The translations under genes and the position numbers were made by a program. Under the pieces are notes generated by a model. The model was given only the letters and a program-made list of their open reading frames with translations, was not told the origin of the DNA and did not search any database. This document shows, piece after piece, positions 36,016 to 45,221 of a DNA stretch of 64,000 bases (positions within the stretch are counted from its first letter, which is position 1; every line of letters begins with the position of its first letter). Source of the stretch: Rhodococcus marinonascens NBRC 14363 (lineage in GTDB: Bacteria; Actinomycetota; Actinomycetes; Mycobacteriales; Mycobacteriaceae). The stretch spans positions 1 to 64,000 of the forward strand of contig NZ_BCXB01000009.1 in the NCBI RefSeq assembly GCF_001894885.1, written 5' to 3'.

Positions 36016-37335
36016 TTAGACGCGGTTGCCTAGTTCCACCGCGGAGAGGGCGTCTCCGATCAAACCTGCGGCGAGCGTATTGCCGCTTGCCGGGTCGATC
36101 AGCAGGAAGCTGCCGGTGTGCCGGTTGACGGTATAGTCGTCGGCGGCGATCGGCTCGGCGACCCGAACCGAGAGCTTCCCGATTTCGTTGAGCTCCAATG
36201 ACTCCGGGTTCGGGTCGGAGGCAAGCTCCTGCTCGTCGAGGCGCTCCACCAGTGATGCGACAATGGCCTGCGTGGTCTTCGTGCCGTGCTTGAGGAGCAG
36301 TCGGGCACCGGGGCGCAGAGGCTTCTCGGCCAGCCAGCACACGGTGGCGTCGAACTCGCCGAGGGGCTCCGGTGCGTCGGTCGCGGACGCGATGGTGTCG
36401 CCGCGGGACACGTCCACGTCGTCGGTGAGTACGACGGTCACGCTGCGGCCCGCACGCGCGACATCCAGTTCTCCGTCGGCTGTGTCGATCCGCTCGACCG
36501 TGGTCCGCACGCCGGACGGCAGAATCACGATCTCGTCGCCCGGACGCACCTCGCCGGCAGCGACCTGCCCGGCGTAGCCGCGGTAGTCGGGGAACTCGGG
36601 TGTGCGCGGCCGGATCACGTACTGCACTGGGAACCGCAAGCCCACCCGGTGCGGTTCGCCGTCCACAGGCACGGACTCGAGGTGCTCGATGAGCGTCGGG
36701 CCGTCGTAGTACGGGGTATTCTCCGAGCGCTCGGCCACGTTGTCGCCGTTCAGTGCGGACACCGGGATCTCGAGGACGTCACCCGACGACCAGCCCAGCG
36801 AACGCGTGAGGGAGTTGAACTCGGCCGAAATGTCTGCGAACACCGTGGCCGGGTTCTCGACCAGGTCGATCTTGTTGACCGCGAGCACCAGCCTGGGAAC
36901 GCCGAGCAGTGCCAGTACGGCGGCGTGCTTGCGGGTCTGGGAGATGACCCCCTTGCGGGCGTCGACCAACAGGATCACCAACTGTGCGGTGGACGCGCCG
37001 GAGACCGTATTTCGGGTGTACTGCACGTGACCGGGGGTGTCGGCGAGCACGAACGAGCGGCGCGGCGTCGCGAAGTACCGGTAGGCCACGTCGATCGTGA
37101 TGCCCTGCTCGCGTTCGGCCCGCAGTCCGTCGACGAGAAGCGAGAGGTCGGGCGTGGACAGGCCCTTGTCGACCGACGCACGGGTGACTGCGTCTATCTG
37201 ATCGGCGAGAACCGATTTGGTGTCGAACAACAGCCGGCCCACGAGGGTGGACTTGCCGTCGTCGACGCTGCCCGCGGTAGCGAGTCGCAGAAGTTGCGTC
37301 TCGCTACGCAGGCTTCGCTCGTGAAGGTCGCTCAT
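36016..37335 (-). CDS. cysN: Sulfate adenylyltransferase, large subunit (GTPase)
   Basis: 439 residues. EF-Tu-like GTPase: G1 GSVDDGKST, switch region EREQGITIDVAYRYF, G3 DTPGHVQY and G4 NKID, then beta-barrel domains. It couples GTP hydrolysis to APS formation with CysD. No CysC (APS kinase) fusion is present, so this is the short form, and the pathway continues directly from APS through CysH. The start, ATG at 37335, follows the cysD stop closely. Cytoplasmic, part of the minus-strand sulfate reduction operon. Confidence 0.95.
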   Translation of the reverse strand: MSDLHERSLRSETQLLRLATAGSVDDGKSTLVGRLLFDTKSVLADQIDAVTRASVDKGLSTPDLSLLVDGLRAEREQGITIDVAYRYFATPRRSFVLADTPGHVQYTRNTVSGASTAQLVILLVDARKGVISQTRKHAAVLALLGVPRLVLAVNKIDLVENPATVFADISAEFNSLTRSLGWSSGDVLEIPVSALNGDNVAERSENTPYYDGPTLIEHLESVPVDGEPHRVGLRFPVQYVIRPRTPEFPDYRGYAGQVAAGEVRPGDEIVILPSGVRTTVERIDTADGELDVARAGRSVTVVLTDDVDVSRGDTIASATDAPEPLGEFDATVCWLAEKPLRPGARLLLKHGTKTTQAIVASLVERLDEQELASDPNPESLELNEIGKLSVRVAEPIAADDYTVNRHTGSFLLIDPASGNTLAAGLIGDALSAVELGNRV

Positions 37336-37337
37336 GG

Positions 37338-38285
37338 TCAGAAGTAGCCCTCTCGCTTGCGGTCTTCCATGGCCGCTTCGGAAACTCGGTCGTCGCCGCG
37401 GGTGGCGCCGCGCTCGGTCAGCCGGGACGCCGCGACCTCGGCGAGGATCGCCTCGTTGTCAGCGGCGTCGGACAGCACCGCACCAGTGGTGGAGCCGTCG
37501 CCGACAGTGCGGTAGCGCACCGACAGCGTCTGCAGGTCTTCACTCTCGGTCGGTCCGCCCCAGACTCCGGGCGTCATCCACATGCCATCGCGCTGGTACA
37601 CCGGACGCTGGTGCGCGTAGTAGATGCTCGCGAGCTCCACGTCGTCACGCGCGATGTAGCGCCAGATGTCGAGCTCGGTAAAGTTGCTGAGCGGGAAGAC
37701 CCGAACCTGCTCACCGGGAGAGTGCTTGCCGTTGTACAGGTTCCACAGTTCGGGACGCTGCTTCTTCGGGTCCCACTGGCCGAACGAGTTGCGTAGTGAG
37801 AAGATCCGCTCCTTCGCGCGGGCGCGCTCCTCGTCACGGCGAGCGCCGCCGAAGACCGCGTCGAAACGGTTCTCGGAGATCGCGTCGAGCAGTGGAACGG
37901 TCTGCAGGGGGTTGCGGATGCCGTCAGGACGCTCGGTGAGCCTGCCGTCGGCCAGATAGTCCTCGACCTTTGCCACGTGCAGGCGCAGGTTGTACCTCGA
38001 TACGACGTGGTCGCGGAAGTCCAGAACCTCGGGCAGGTTGTGGCCTGTGTCGACGTGCAGCAACGCGAACGGTAGCGGAGCCGGCCAGAACGCCTTGATC
38101 GCCAGGTGCAGCAGCACCGTCGAGTCTTTGCCACCGGAGAACAGGATGACGGGGCGCTCGAACTCGCCCGCCACCTCGCGGAAGATGTGGATCGCTTCCG
38201 ACTCGAGGGCGTCGAGGGTATCGAACTGGGATCCGTCGAGTTGCGGTCGTGCCACGGTCGGGGAAGGGGAGATGTCGATTGTCAT
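37338..38285 (-). CDS. cysD: Sulfate adenylyltransferase, small subunit
   Basis: 315 residues, PP-loop ATP pyrophosphatase. FSGGKDSTVLLHLAIKAFWP is the SGGKDS loop, and VDTGHNLPEVLDFRD and FGGARRDEERARAKERIFSL are CysD blocks. With CysN it makes adenosine 5'-phosphosulfate from sulfate and ATP. ATG at 38285 overlaps the cysH stop (ATGA). The open frame extends upstream within cysH, but that is a shadow. The C-terminus ends RKREGYF, as usual for this family. Confidence 0.96.
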   Translation of the reverse strand: MTIDISPSPTVARPQLDGSQFDTLDALESEAIHIFREVAGEFERPVILFSGGKDSTVLLHLAIKAFWPAPLPFALLHVDTGHNLPEVLDFRDHVVSRYNLRLHVAKVEDYLADGRLTERPDGIRNPLQTVPLLDAISENRFDAVFGGARRDEERARAKERIFSLRNSFGQWDPKKQRPELWNLYNGKHSPGEQVRVFPLSNFTELDIWRYIARDDVELASIYYAHQRPVYQRDGMWMTPGVWGGPTESEDLQTLSVRYRTVGDGSTTGAVLSDAADNEAILAEVAASRLTERGATRGDDRVSEAAMEDRKREGYF

Positions 38286-38998
38286 GATGAGTGCAACCCG
38301 CATTCTGTCTTGGCCAGACCGGCCCAGCGACCGCTGCGCGGGTCGGTGCCGGGGGCAGGCTTGCGGGTGCACGGAGCGCACCCGATGGACGGATAGCCCT
38401 CGTCCACGAGCGGATTCACCAGAATCGAGTGCTCGTCGATGTAGGCCTGCATGTCTTCGTCCGACCACGCGGCGATCGGGTTGATCTTCACCAGCCCGAA
38501 AGCCTCGTCGAACGAGATCAAGGGGGCATTGGCGCGGGTCGGGGCCTCGACACGCCGGATACCGGTGACCCACGCCTGGTAGCCGGCGAGCGTCTTCTTC
38601 AACGGGGCAACCTTGCGTAACGCGCAGCACCGGCTGGGGTCGCGGGCGAACAGGTCCTTGCCCTCCGCGGCATCCTGCTCGGCGACCGACGCCTCGGCCT
38701 TCGCGTTGATGATGTTCACGCCGTACACCTGTTCCACCGCGTCACGGGTCCCGATGGTCTCGGCGAAGTGGTACCCGGTTTCGAGGAACAACACGTCCAC
38801 GCCGGGGTGGACCTGGGTGGCCAGGTGCACGAGGACGGCGTCCTGCATGTTCGACGCCACGATGTAGCTGTCTCCGAATGTGTCCTCGGTCCACTGCAGC
38901 AATTCCTGCGCGGTGGCGCCTTCGAGGTTTGCCGCACCCTGCGCGGCGAGCTGCCGAAGATCGTCCTGGCTAGCCGTTGTCAATTTCATCGCAGTCAT
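38282..38998 (-). CDS. cysH: Adenylyl-sulfate reductase
   Basis: 238 residues. CysH PP-loop-like fold with DTFGDSYIVASNMQDAVLVH and LETGYHFAETIGTRD. The two cysteine pairs RCCALRKVAP and GCAPCTRKPAP are present, which mark the 4Fe-4S, APS-using form rather than the PAPS enzyme. The C-terminal ECGLHSS holds the catalytic cysteine that carries the thiosulfonate. It fits the absence of APS kinase in this operon. ATG at 38998 overlaps the sirA stop (ATGA). Confidence 0.95.
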   Translation of the reverse strand: MTAMKLTTASQDDLRQLAAQGAANLEGATAQELLQWTEDTFGDSYIVASNMQDAVLVHLATQVHPGVDVLFLETGYHFAETIGTRDAVEQVYGVNIINAKAEASVAEQDAAEGKDLFARDPSRCCALRKVAPLKKTLAGYQAWVTGIRRVEAPTRANAPLISFDEAFGLVKINPIAAWSDEDMQAYIDEHSILVNPLVDEGYPSIGCAPCTRKPAPGTDPRSGRWAGLAKTECGLHSS

Positions 38999-40716
38999 CG
39001 CAAGTCTCCTTCTTCTGCGCGCACAGCCCATTCCGCGAAGCGCTCACTCTCGTTGCGCTGCTTCACGAACTGCCGGACCACGCGGTCGATGTAGTCGCCG
39101 AGCTCGTCGGTGGTCACCTTGTGCTGGCGCAACTTCCGGCCGAAACCGCTGTCGAGGCCGAGGCTGCCGCCGAGGTGGACCTGAAAGCCCTCCACCTGGT
39201 TGCCTTCACCGTCGTCGACGAGCTGTCCTTTGAATCCGATGTCGGCGATCTGCGAACGCGCGCACGAGTTGGGGCAGCCGTTGATGTTGATAGTCACCGG
39301 CACGTCGAGCTGAGCATTGATGTCGTCGAGGCGCCGATCGAGCTCGGGTACCAGGGCCTGTGAGCGTTTCCTCGTCTCGGCGAACGACAGCTTGCAGAAC
39401 TCGATGCCCGAGCAGGCCATCAGATTCTTGCGCCAGTGCGACGGGCGGGCGGGCAGGCCGATCTCGTCGAGATCGGCGATCAGTCGCTCGAGCTTGTCGT
39501 CGGCGACGTCGAGAATGATCAGCTTCTGGTACGGCGTGAACCGGATCTTGTCGCTGCCCGCGCGCTCGGCGGCGTCGGCGACCTTCGTCAAGATCGCCCC
39601 GGACACGCGGCCCGCGATGGGGGCGACGCCGACCGCATTGAGACCGTTTCGGGTCTTCTGTACTCCGATGTGGTCGATCGGGCGGATGGGCTTCTCAGGG
39701 GCGGGGCCGTCGAGAAGCCTGCGCTTCAGGTATTCCGTCTCGAGTACCTCACGGAACTTTTCGATGCCCCAGTCCTTGATGAGGAATTTAAGCCGGGCCT
39801 TGGAACGCAGCCGACGGTAGCCGTAGTCGCGGAAAATCGAGACGACGGCCTCCCATACGTCGGGCACCTCGTCGAGCGGAACCCAGACACCGACGCGCTG
39901 CGCCAACATCGGGTTGGTGGACAGGCCGCCGCCGACCCACAGATCAAGGCCGGGACCGTGCTCGGGGTGGTTGACCCCCACAAACGCGATGTCGTTGATC
40001 TCGTGCACTACGTCCTGCTGGCCCGAGATTGCGGTCTTGAACTTGCGCGGCAGGTTGGAGTATTCGGGCCTGCCGATGTAGCGGCGGACGATCTCGTCGA
40101 TCGCGGGGGTCGGGTCGAGCACTTCGTCGAACGACTGGCCGGCCAGCGGCGAGCCGAGCACGACACGGGGGCAGTCGCCGCACGCCTCGGTGGTCTTCAG
40201 GCCGACGCCCTCGAGGCGCTTCCAGATCTCGGGGACGTTCTCGACCTCGATCCAGTGGTATTGGACGTTCTCGCGGTCCGACAGGTCGGCGGTGTCTCGT
40301 GCGAACTCGGTTGAAATCCCGGCGAGCGTGCGCAGCTGCTCGACGTTCAGTGCGCCGGCATCGCAGCGCACCCTCATCATGAAGTACCTGGCCTCGAGGA
40401 GGTCGATATTCTCGTCACCGGTGAAGGTGCCGTCGTAGCCCTGCTCACGCTGGGTGTAGAGGCCCCACCAGCGCATGCGGCCGCGCAGGTCACCCTTGTC
40501 GATGCTGTCGAAGCCCTGCTTCGAGTAGATGTTCTCGATGCGGGCCCGGACGTTGAGCGGGTTGTCGTCCTTCTTGGCCTGCTCGTTGGCATTGAGCGGC
40601 TCGCGATAGCCGAGAGCCCACTGGCCCTCGGCGCGTCGTCGGGCCGGTTTCGCCGTGCGCGTGCGCACGGGGGCTGCCTCGACGGCAGCTGGGGAGGCGT
40701 CGGAGGTCGACGTCAT
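38995..40716 (-). CDS. sirA: Sulfite reductase (ferredoxin)
   Basis: 573 residues, siroheme 4Fe-4S reductase giving sulfide for cysteine synthesis. Repeats of the ferredoxin-like half domain are visible (GDLRGRMRWWGLYTQREQGYD). The cluster ligands are in MACSGIEFCKLSF (CxxxxxC) and INGCPNSCARSQIAD (CxxxC). EACGDCPRVVLGSPLAG lies in the siroheme-binding part. ATG at 40716 has AGGAG 9 bases upstream, followed by a T-run. The mycobacterial homologue (annotated NirA/SirA) is in the same place. The gene heads an operon with a cysteine leader ORF upstream. Confidence 0.95.
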   Translation of the reverse strand: MTSTSDASPAAVEAAPVRTRTAKPARRRAEGQWALGYREPLNANEQAKKDDNPLNVRARIENIYSKQGFDSIDKGDLRGRMRWWGLYTQREQGYDGTFTGDENIDLLEARYFMMRVRCDAGALNVEQLRTLAGISTEFARDTADLSDRENVQYHWIEVENVPEIWKRLEGVGLKTTEACGDCPRVVLGSPLAGQSFDEVLDPTPAIDEIVRRYIGRPEYSNLPRKFKTAISGQQDVVHEINDIAFVGVNHPEHGPGLDLWVGGGLSTNPMLAQRVGVWVPLDEVPDVWEAVVSIFRDYGYRRLRSKARLKFLIKDWGIEKFREVLETEYLKRRLLDGPAPEKPIRPIDHIGVQKTRNGLNAVGVAPIAGRVSGAILTKVADAAERAGSDKIRFTPYQKLIILDVADDKLERLIADLDEIGLPARPSHWRKNLMACSGIEFCKLSFAETRKRSQALVPELDRRLDDINAQLDVPVTININGCPNSCARSQIADIGFKGQLVDDGEGNQVEGFQVHLGGSLGLDSGFGRKLRQHKVTTDELGDYIDRVVRQFVKQRNESERFAEWAVRAEEGDLR

Positions 40717-40831
40717 AAAAAACGCTCCTGATTCTCACGTGCACCGGCCGAGCCGAGGACGAGGGTCGACCTCGCTCAGCGCATTCGAATCCGGCCGGAA
40801 GTCGAGAAGAATGAACGGGCTGACGGGCTGG
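40717..40831 (-). promoter_or_regulatory. Untranslated leader between Cys leader ORF and sirA
   Basis: 115 bases without a gene. Several GGCCGG/CCGGCC segments can pair (for example about 40740-40755 with 40785-40800). They could form the competing stems of an attenuator, but I cannot fix the structure by reading. Confidence 0.35.
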
Positions 40832-40933
40832 CTATCGCCCGATACAGGGCAGACAGCTGCCGCCGCAGACGCGCTTGAGATCGACGTGGCGCCGCGCCAC
40901 AAGTCGCACTCCGGGTCCGATCATGCGGTCCAT
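40832..40933 (-). CDS. Cysteine-rich leader peptide ORF upstream of sirA (putative attenuator)
   Basis: Up to 33 residues from ATG at 40933: MDRMIGPG, then VRLVARRHVDLKRVCGGSCL and PCIGR, with Cys at positions 23, 27 and 30. The RRHVDL core matches actinobacterial putative leader peptides seen upstream of sulfur-metabolism operons. A GTG at the Val of VRLVARR could be the true, perhaps leaderless, start. Ribosome stalling at the Cys codons under cysteine limitation is the likely signal for the sirA-cysH-cysDN-chelatase operon about 115 bases downstream. The role is inferred from position and composition. Confidence 0.7.
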   Translation of the reverse strand: MDRMIGPGVRLVARRHVDLKRVCGGSCLPCIGR

Positions 40934-41062
40934 TGTGCCACGTCAAATCGCTGATGCAGATTTCGGCATCGAAGTCCTGCATTTCTGTGGGAAATATCGC
41001 AAGGATGCGACTGCGACGCTCGGGTGGGACAAGCCGTTCCCGGCGCCTGGAAGACTGGCCGG

Positions 41063-42391
41063 GTGAGCGGAGCCAGCACTACCAATGACAGTCGGCAGGA
41101 GTCGGCGGAGTTCATGCTTCCCGAACGGGCGTTGGCGGGGGTTCGGAACCGGCCGTTCGGGATCTACGTGCACGTGCCCTTCTGTGCCACGCGTTGCGGG
41201 TATTGCGATTTCAACACCTATACGGCCGGCGAGTTGGGCACGTCGGCATCGCCGCAGTCGTGGATGGAGGGGCTTCGCCGCGAACTCGATGCGGCGGCGG
41301 AGATGACGGGTGCTCCGACCGTCGACACGGTATTCGTCGGAGGCGGGACGCCATCCCTGCTCGGGGGCGACGGACTGGCAGACGTCCTCGGCGCGATCCG
41401 TTCGAGTTTCGGGGTCGCGAGCGGCGCCGAGGTGACCACGGAGTCGAACCCGGAGTCCACGTCGCCGGAGTTCTTCGATCGCCTGCGGACCGGCGGATTC
41501 ACGCGGATCTCGCTGGGGATGCAATCGGCGGCGCAGCACGTCCTGAAAGTGCTCGACCGCACCCACACGCCAGGTCGCGCGGTGTCTGCGGCGCTGGAGG
41601 CGCGGGCGGCGGGATTCGAGCACGTCAACCTCGATCTCATCTACGGGACACCCGGCGAACGGGACGAGGACTTGGACGCGTCGCTGGATGCGGTGCTGTC
41701 GGCCGGGGTGGACCACGTCTCCGCGTACGCGCTGATCGTCGAGGACGGCACGGCGCTGGCCAGGAAGGTGCGCCGAGGCGAACTGCCCGCGCCCGACGAC
41801 GACGTCCTCGCCTCGCGGTACGAGCGCATCGATGCACGGCTGGCAGAGGCGGGTCTGACCTGGTACGAGGTGTCGAACTGGGCGCGGAGCAATGGTGCCG
41901 GGGCGAGCGAAGCGACGGGGGATTGGCGCGGGGCGAGCGAAGCGACGGGGGATTGGCGCGGGGCGAGCGAAGCGACGGGGGATTGGCGCGGGGCGAGCGA
42001 AGCGAGGGGGGAGTCTCGTTGCAGGCACAACCTGGGGTACTGGGACGGTGGGAACTGGTGGGGTGCCGGGCCTGGCGCGCACAGTCACGTCGGCGGGGTG
42101 CGCTGGTGGAACGTCAAGCATCCGGCGCGCTATGCGGAACAGTTGGCGGCCGGCCGACTGCCGGTCGGGGGAAGCGAGCAGCTGACCGTCGAGGACCTCC
42201 ACGTCGAGCGCGTGATGCTGACTGCCCGGCTGCGGACGGGACTGCCGGTTGCGGAACTGGATGCCGGAGAGCAGCGCGCGGCCGAGGAAGTTGCGGCCGA
42301 CGGACTGCTGGTGCGCGAACACGACCACTTTGTGCTGACCGGCCGAGGACGACTCCTGGCCGACGCCGTGATCCGAACCGTGCTGAGGTAG
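41063..42391 (+). CDS. hemW: Heme chaperone / radical SAM protein HemW
   Basis: About 442 residues. FGIYVHVPFCATRCGYCDFN carries the radical-SAM CxxxCxxC cluster motif, and the following Phe is typical of the HemN/HemW group. VDTVFVGGGTPSLL and VNLDLIYGTPG complete the core, and the C-terminal HemN domain follows after RCRHNLGYWDGGNWWGAGPG. HemW lacks coproporphyrinogen oxidase activity in other bacteria and delivers heme. Between the core and the C-terminal domain lie three perfect 10-residue repeats GASEATGDWR. GTG at 41063 or ATG at 41114 (GGAG upstream) could be the start. Confidence 0.92.
   Translation: MSGASTTNDSRQESAEFMLPERALAGVRNRPFGIYVHVPFCATRCGYCDFNTYTAGELGTSASPQSWMEGLRRELDAAAEMTGAPTVDTVFVGGGTPSLLGGDGLADVLGAIRSSFGVASGAEVTTESNPESTSPEFFDRLRTGGFTRISLGMQSAAQHVLKVLDRTHTPGRAVSAALEARAAGFEHVNLDLIYGTPGERDEDLDASLDAVLSAGVDHVSAYALIVEDGTALARKVRRGELPAPDDDVLASRYERIDARLAEAGLTWYEVSNWARSNGAGASEATGDWRGASEATGDWRGASEATGDWRGASEARGESRCRHNLGYWDGGNWWGAGPGAHSHVGGVRWWNVKHPARYAEQLAAGRLPVGGSEQLTVEDLHVERVMLTARLRTGLPVAELDAGEQRAAEEVAADGLLVREHDHFVLTGRGRLLADAVIRTVLR
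41901..42020 (+). repeat. 30-base minisatellite inside hemW (three perfect units plus one degenerate)
   Basis: Units at 41901-41930, 41931-41960 and 41961-41990 are identical; 41991-42020 is a diverged fourth copy. Each begins GGGCGAGCGAAGCGACGGGG and encodes GASEATGDWR. Because each unit is 30 bases, copy-number changes keep the frame. The GCGAGCGAAGCGA core is a motif also found as dispersed short repeats in other actinobacteria, by my recollection. The repeat falls in a loop before the HemN C-terminal domain. Confidence 0.95.
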
Positions 42392-42396
42392 TGGCC

Positions 42397-42714
42397 TCAG
42401 CCGGTGATGATGCCGGGCATCTCGTCGAAGTCGAAGACTCGCGCGTGCAGCACGACGCGGTTGCGCAGGGCCGAACGCACAGCCCTGTGAAGCCCGTCCT
42501 CGAGGTAGACGACCCCGTGCCACTGCACGGCGTGCGGGAACAGGTCGCCGTAGAAAGTCGAGTCTTCGGATAGCAGTCGGTCGAGTTCGAGAACCTTGGT
42601 GGTGGTCACGATCTCGTCGAGGCGCAATTGCCGAGGGGGGATCTTGGACCAGTCGCGTAGCGACAGCCCGTGGTCCGGGTACGGTTTGCCGTCCATGACA
42701 CCTTTGAAGATCAT
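42397..42714 (-). CDS. Conserved actinobacterial hypothetical protein
   Basis: 105 residues, MIFKGVMDGKPYPDHGLSLR at the N-terminus and a C-terminal VYLEDGLHRAVRSALRNRVV followed by LHARVFDFDE. It resembles a ParB-N-like fragment only faintly. A protein of this length lies in the same place in mycobacteria (Rv2375). It is convergent with hemW and divergent from hrcA. Function unknown. Confidence 0.75.
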   Translation of the reverse strand: MIFKGVMDGKPYPDHGLSLRDWSKIPPRQLRLDEIVTTTKVLELDRLLSEDSTFYGDLFPHAVQWHGVVYLEDGLHRAVRSALRNRVVLHARVFDFDEMPGIITG

Positions 42715-42921
42715 CGCCTGTCATCCCGGGTCGTTGCCGCGCTTGCCCATTTCCGGTCCCCACAGTAAGGGTAGGGCGGGAAATGAGGGTGCGCCGATTA
42801 GACTGGACCAAGACGAGATGCGCGTGCGCACGCACGTAGCTCAGGGGATGTGACGGTCGATTCGAATGTGAGTTCGGTGAGACGGCCGATCGTAGTGATC
42901 GAGAACTGGAGGTGAATGGCG

Positions 42922-43965
42922 ATGTCGAGTACGGACGACAGGCGATTCGAGATTCTCCGCGCGATCGTCGCCGACTACGTCTCCACCCAGGAGCCGGTGG
43001 GATCGAAAGCGCTGGTGGAGCGGCACAACCTGGGTGTCTCCAGTGCCACCGTGCGCAACGATATGGCGGCCCTCGAGAGCGAGGGCTATATTGCCCAGCC
43101 GCACACGAGTTCGGGCCGTGTCCCGACCGACAAGGGCTATCGGCAGTTCGTCGACCGCATCGCCGACGTGAAGCCGTTGTCGAACGCCGAGCGCCGCGCG
43201 ATTCTCGATTTCCTGGAGTCCGGTGTCGATCTGGACGACGTTCTCAGGCGTGGTGTTCGCCTCCTCGCGCAACTCACACGCCAGGTCGCGGTTGTGCAAT
43301 ATCCCACACTGTCTGCCTCTTCCGTGCGCCACCTCGAGGTGGTGGCGCTGACCCCCGCTCGTCTGCTGCTGGTGCTTATCACCGACTCGGGCCGGGTGGA
43401 TCAGCGCATCGTCGACCACGGTGACGTGCTCGACGACGAGGACATGTCGCGGCTGCGCGGCCTGCTCGGTGGCGCGTTGGATGGTAAACGGTTGGCGGCG
43501 GCGTCGATCGCGGTCTCGGAATTGGCCAACGAGGCCCCAGACGGTCTGCGTGACGCCGTGATCCGGTCAGCCACCGTCCTGGTGGAGACCCTCGTCGAAC
43601 ACCCCGAGGAGAGGCTGGTTCTCGGCGGCACGTCGAACCTGACCCGCAATGCCGCAGACTTCACGGGAATCAGCGGATTCCCGGGGTCGTTGCGTGCGGT
43701 GCTCGAGGCGCTCGAGGAGCAGGTAGTGGTCCTCAAACTGCTGGCTGCCACCCAGGACGCCAGCACCGTCACAGTGCGGATCGGTGAGGAAACGCAGGCA
43801 GAGCAGATGCGTGGTACGTCCGTCATCTCCACCGGCTACGGTGCGGCAGGCACTGTGCTCGGCGGAATGGGTGTGCTCGGACCCACGCGTATGGACTATC
43901 CGGGAACAATCGCGTCGGTCGCTGCTGTTGCGAGATACATCGGCCAGGTGCTCGCCGAGCGCTGA
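42922..43965 (+). CDS. hrcA: Heat-inducible transcription repressor HrcA
   Basis: 347 residues. The N-terminal winged helix is [20 protein letters not shown] then [20 protein letters not shown], followed by [20 protein letters not shown]. The C-terminal [23 protein letters not shown] is the HrcA signature. It represses chaperone genes through CIRCE elements. I see no CIRCE palindrome in its own upstream region. ATG at 42922 lies 9 bases after GGAGG; ATG at 42916 is too close. It is followed by dnaJ2. Confidence 0.96.
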   Translation: MSSTDDRRFEILRAIVADYVSTQEPVGSKALVERHNLGVSSATVRNDMAALESEGYIAQPHTSSGRVPTDKGYRQFVDRIADVKPLSNAERRAILDFLESGVDLDDVLRRGVRLLAQLTRQVAVVQYPTLSASSVRHLEVVALTPARLLLVLITDSGRVDQRIVDHGDVLDDEDMSRLRGLLGGALDGKRLAAASIAVSELANEAPDGLRDAVIRSATVLVETLVEHPEERLVLGGTSNLTRNAADFTGISGFPGSLRAVLEALEEQVVVLKLLAATQDASTVTVRIGEETQAEQMRGTSVISTGYGAAGTVLGGMGVLGPTRMDYPGTIASVAAVARYIGQVLAER

Positions 43966-43996
43966 CGGCCGCCTCGGCACAAGCCGTGCCGGCCAG

Positions 43997-44032
43997 ACGA
44001 CCAGTGGTGAGATTACGACCAGTGGTGAGATA
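43997..44032 (+). repeat. Tandem 18-base repeat between hrcA and dnaJ2
   Basis: ACGACCAGTGGTGAGATT is repeated at once, the second copy ending in A instead of T. The two copies occupy 43997-44014 and 44015-44032 and end 29 bases before dnaJ2. It could be a regulator-binding pair or simple slippage. Confidence 0.85.
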
Positions 44033-44061
44033 ACGAAGTAGAGAAGGACGAGAGACTCAAC

Positions 44062-45219
44062 GTGGCACGGGATTACTACGCAACGCTCGGCGTCGACAAG
44101 AAGGCGACCGATCAGGAACTCAAGCGGGCGTACCGCAAACTTGCGCGGGAACTGCATCCCGACGTGAACCCGGATGAGGCGGCGCAGGCCCGGTTCCGGG
44201 AAATCTCGACGGCCTACGAGGTGCTGTCGGACCCCGAGAAGCGCCGTGTCGTCGACCTCGGCGGCGACCCGTTGTCCTCGGGCGGCGGCGGCGGCGGGGG
44301 CGGTTTCGGTGCCGGTTTCGGGGGTGGCGGCGGCCTTGGCGACGTGTTCGAGGCGTTCTTCGGGGGCGGGGGCGGTGCCGGGCGCGGTCCGCGCGGCCGG
44401 GTGCAGCCAGGTGCCGACGCGCTCCTTCGCACCAAGCTGACGTTGGCGGAGTGCGCGACCGGAGTGAGCAAGCACGTCACTGTCGAGACCGCGATCCTGT
44501 GTGACACCTGCACGGGTTCGGGTACCAACGACGATTCGAAGCCGGTGCGGTGTGAGACGTGTGGTGGCGCGGGCGAGGTCCAGTCGGTGCAGCGGTCGTT
44601 CCTCGGTCAGGTCATGACTTCGCGGCCCTGCCCGACCTGCCGCGGTGCGGGCGAGACCATCCCGGACCCGTGCCACAAATGCAACGGTGACGGACGGGTG
44701 CGCGCCCGCCGGGACATCACAGTGAAGGTGCCCGCCGGTGTCGCTGGTGGGATGCGGATCCGGCTTGCCGCGCAAGGTGAGGTGGGTCCCGGTGGCGGCC
44801 CCGCCGGAGACCTGTACGTCGAGGTGATCGAGCAGGCGCATGAGGTATTCGTCCGCGACGGCGAAGACCTGCACTGCACGATCCGGGTCCCGATGATCGA
44901 CGCCGCACTCGGCACTACGGTCACGATCGAGACGGTCATCGACGGCCCCAAGGAGATCAACATCGAGCCCGGGACTCAGCCGGGAGCGGTCACAATCTTG
45001 CGCGGGCACGGCATGCCGAAGTTGCGGACCGGAATACGCGGCGATGTGCACGCACATCTGGAGGTCGTGGTTCCTTCGCGGCTCGACCACCGGGAGACGA
45101 AGCTCCTGAGCGAATTCAAGGACCTGCGTGACCGCGAGTTTGCTGAGGTTGTGTCGACCCAGTCACAGCACAGCGGTGGACTGTTTTCGCGTCTGCGTGA
45201 AGCCTTCAGCGGTCGCTGA
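44062..45219 (+). CDS. dnaJ2: Chaperone protein DnaJ (second copy type)
   Basis: 385 residues. J-domain with the HPD motif in [20 protein letters not shown], a Gly-rich stretch ([18 protein letters not shown]), then a zinc domain with four CxxCxGxG motifs: [24 protein letters not shown] and CHKCNGDG. The C-terminal beta domains bind client protein. It stimulates DnaK. It follows hrcA by 96 bases, so heat-shock control is likely. GTG start at 44062. Confidence 0.96.
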   Translation: MARDYYATLGVDKKATDQELKRAYRKLARELHPDVNPDEAAQARFREISTAYEVLSDPEKRRVVDLGGDPLSSGGGGGGGGFGAGFGGGGGLGDVFEAFFGGGGGAGRGPRGRVQPGADALLRTKLTLAECATGVSKHVTVETAILCDTCTGSGTNDDSKPVRCETCGGAGEVQSVQRSFLGQVMTSRPCPTCRGAGETIPDPCHKCNGDGRVRARRDITVKVPAGVAGGMRIRLAAQGEVGPGGGPAGDLYVEVIEQAHEVFVRDGEDLHCTIRVPMIDAALGTTVTIETVIDGPKEINIEPGTQPGAVTILRGHGMPKLRTGIRGDVHAHLEVVVPSRLDHRETKLLSEFKDLRDREFAEVVSTQSQHSGGLFSRLREAFSGR

Positions 45220-45221
45220 CC

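Noticed and set aside
36286-37347. Plus-strand open frame opposite cysN
   Set aside because: It is the mirror of the GTPase coding sequence and has no independent support.
40943-42835. Minus-strand open frame of 630 residues opposite hemW
   Set aside because: It contains the mirrored minisatellite and no domain; hemW has complete radical SAM motifs.
42842-42921. CIRCE element for HrcA
   Set aside because: No TTAGCACTC-N9-GAGTGCTAA-like palindrome is visible upstream of hrcA or dnaJ2.
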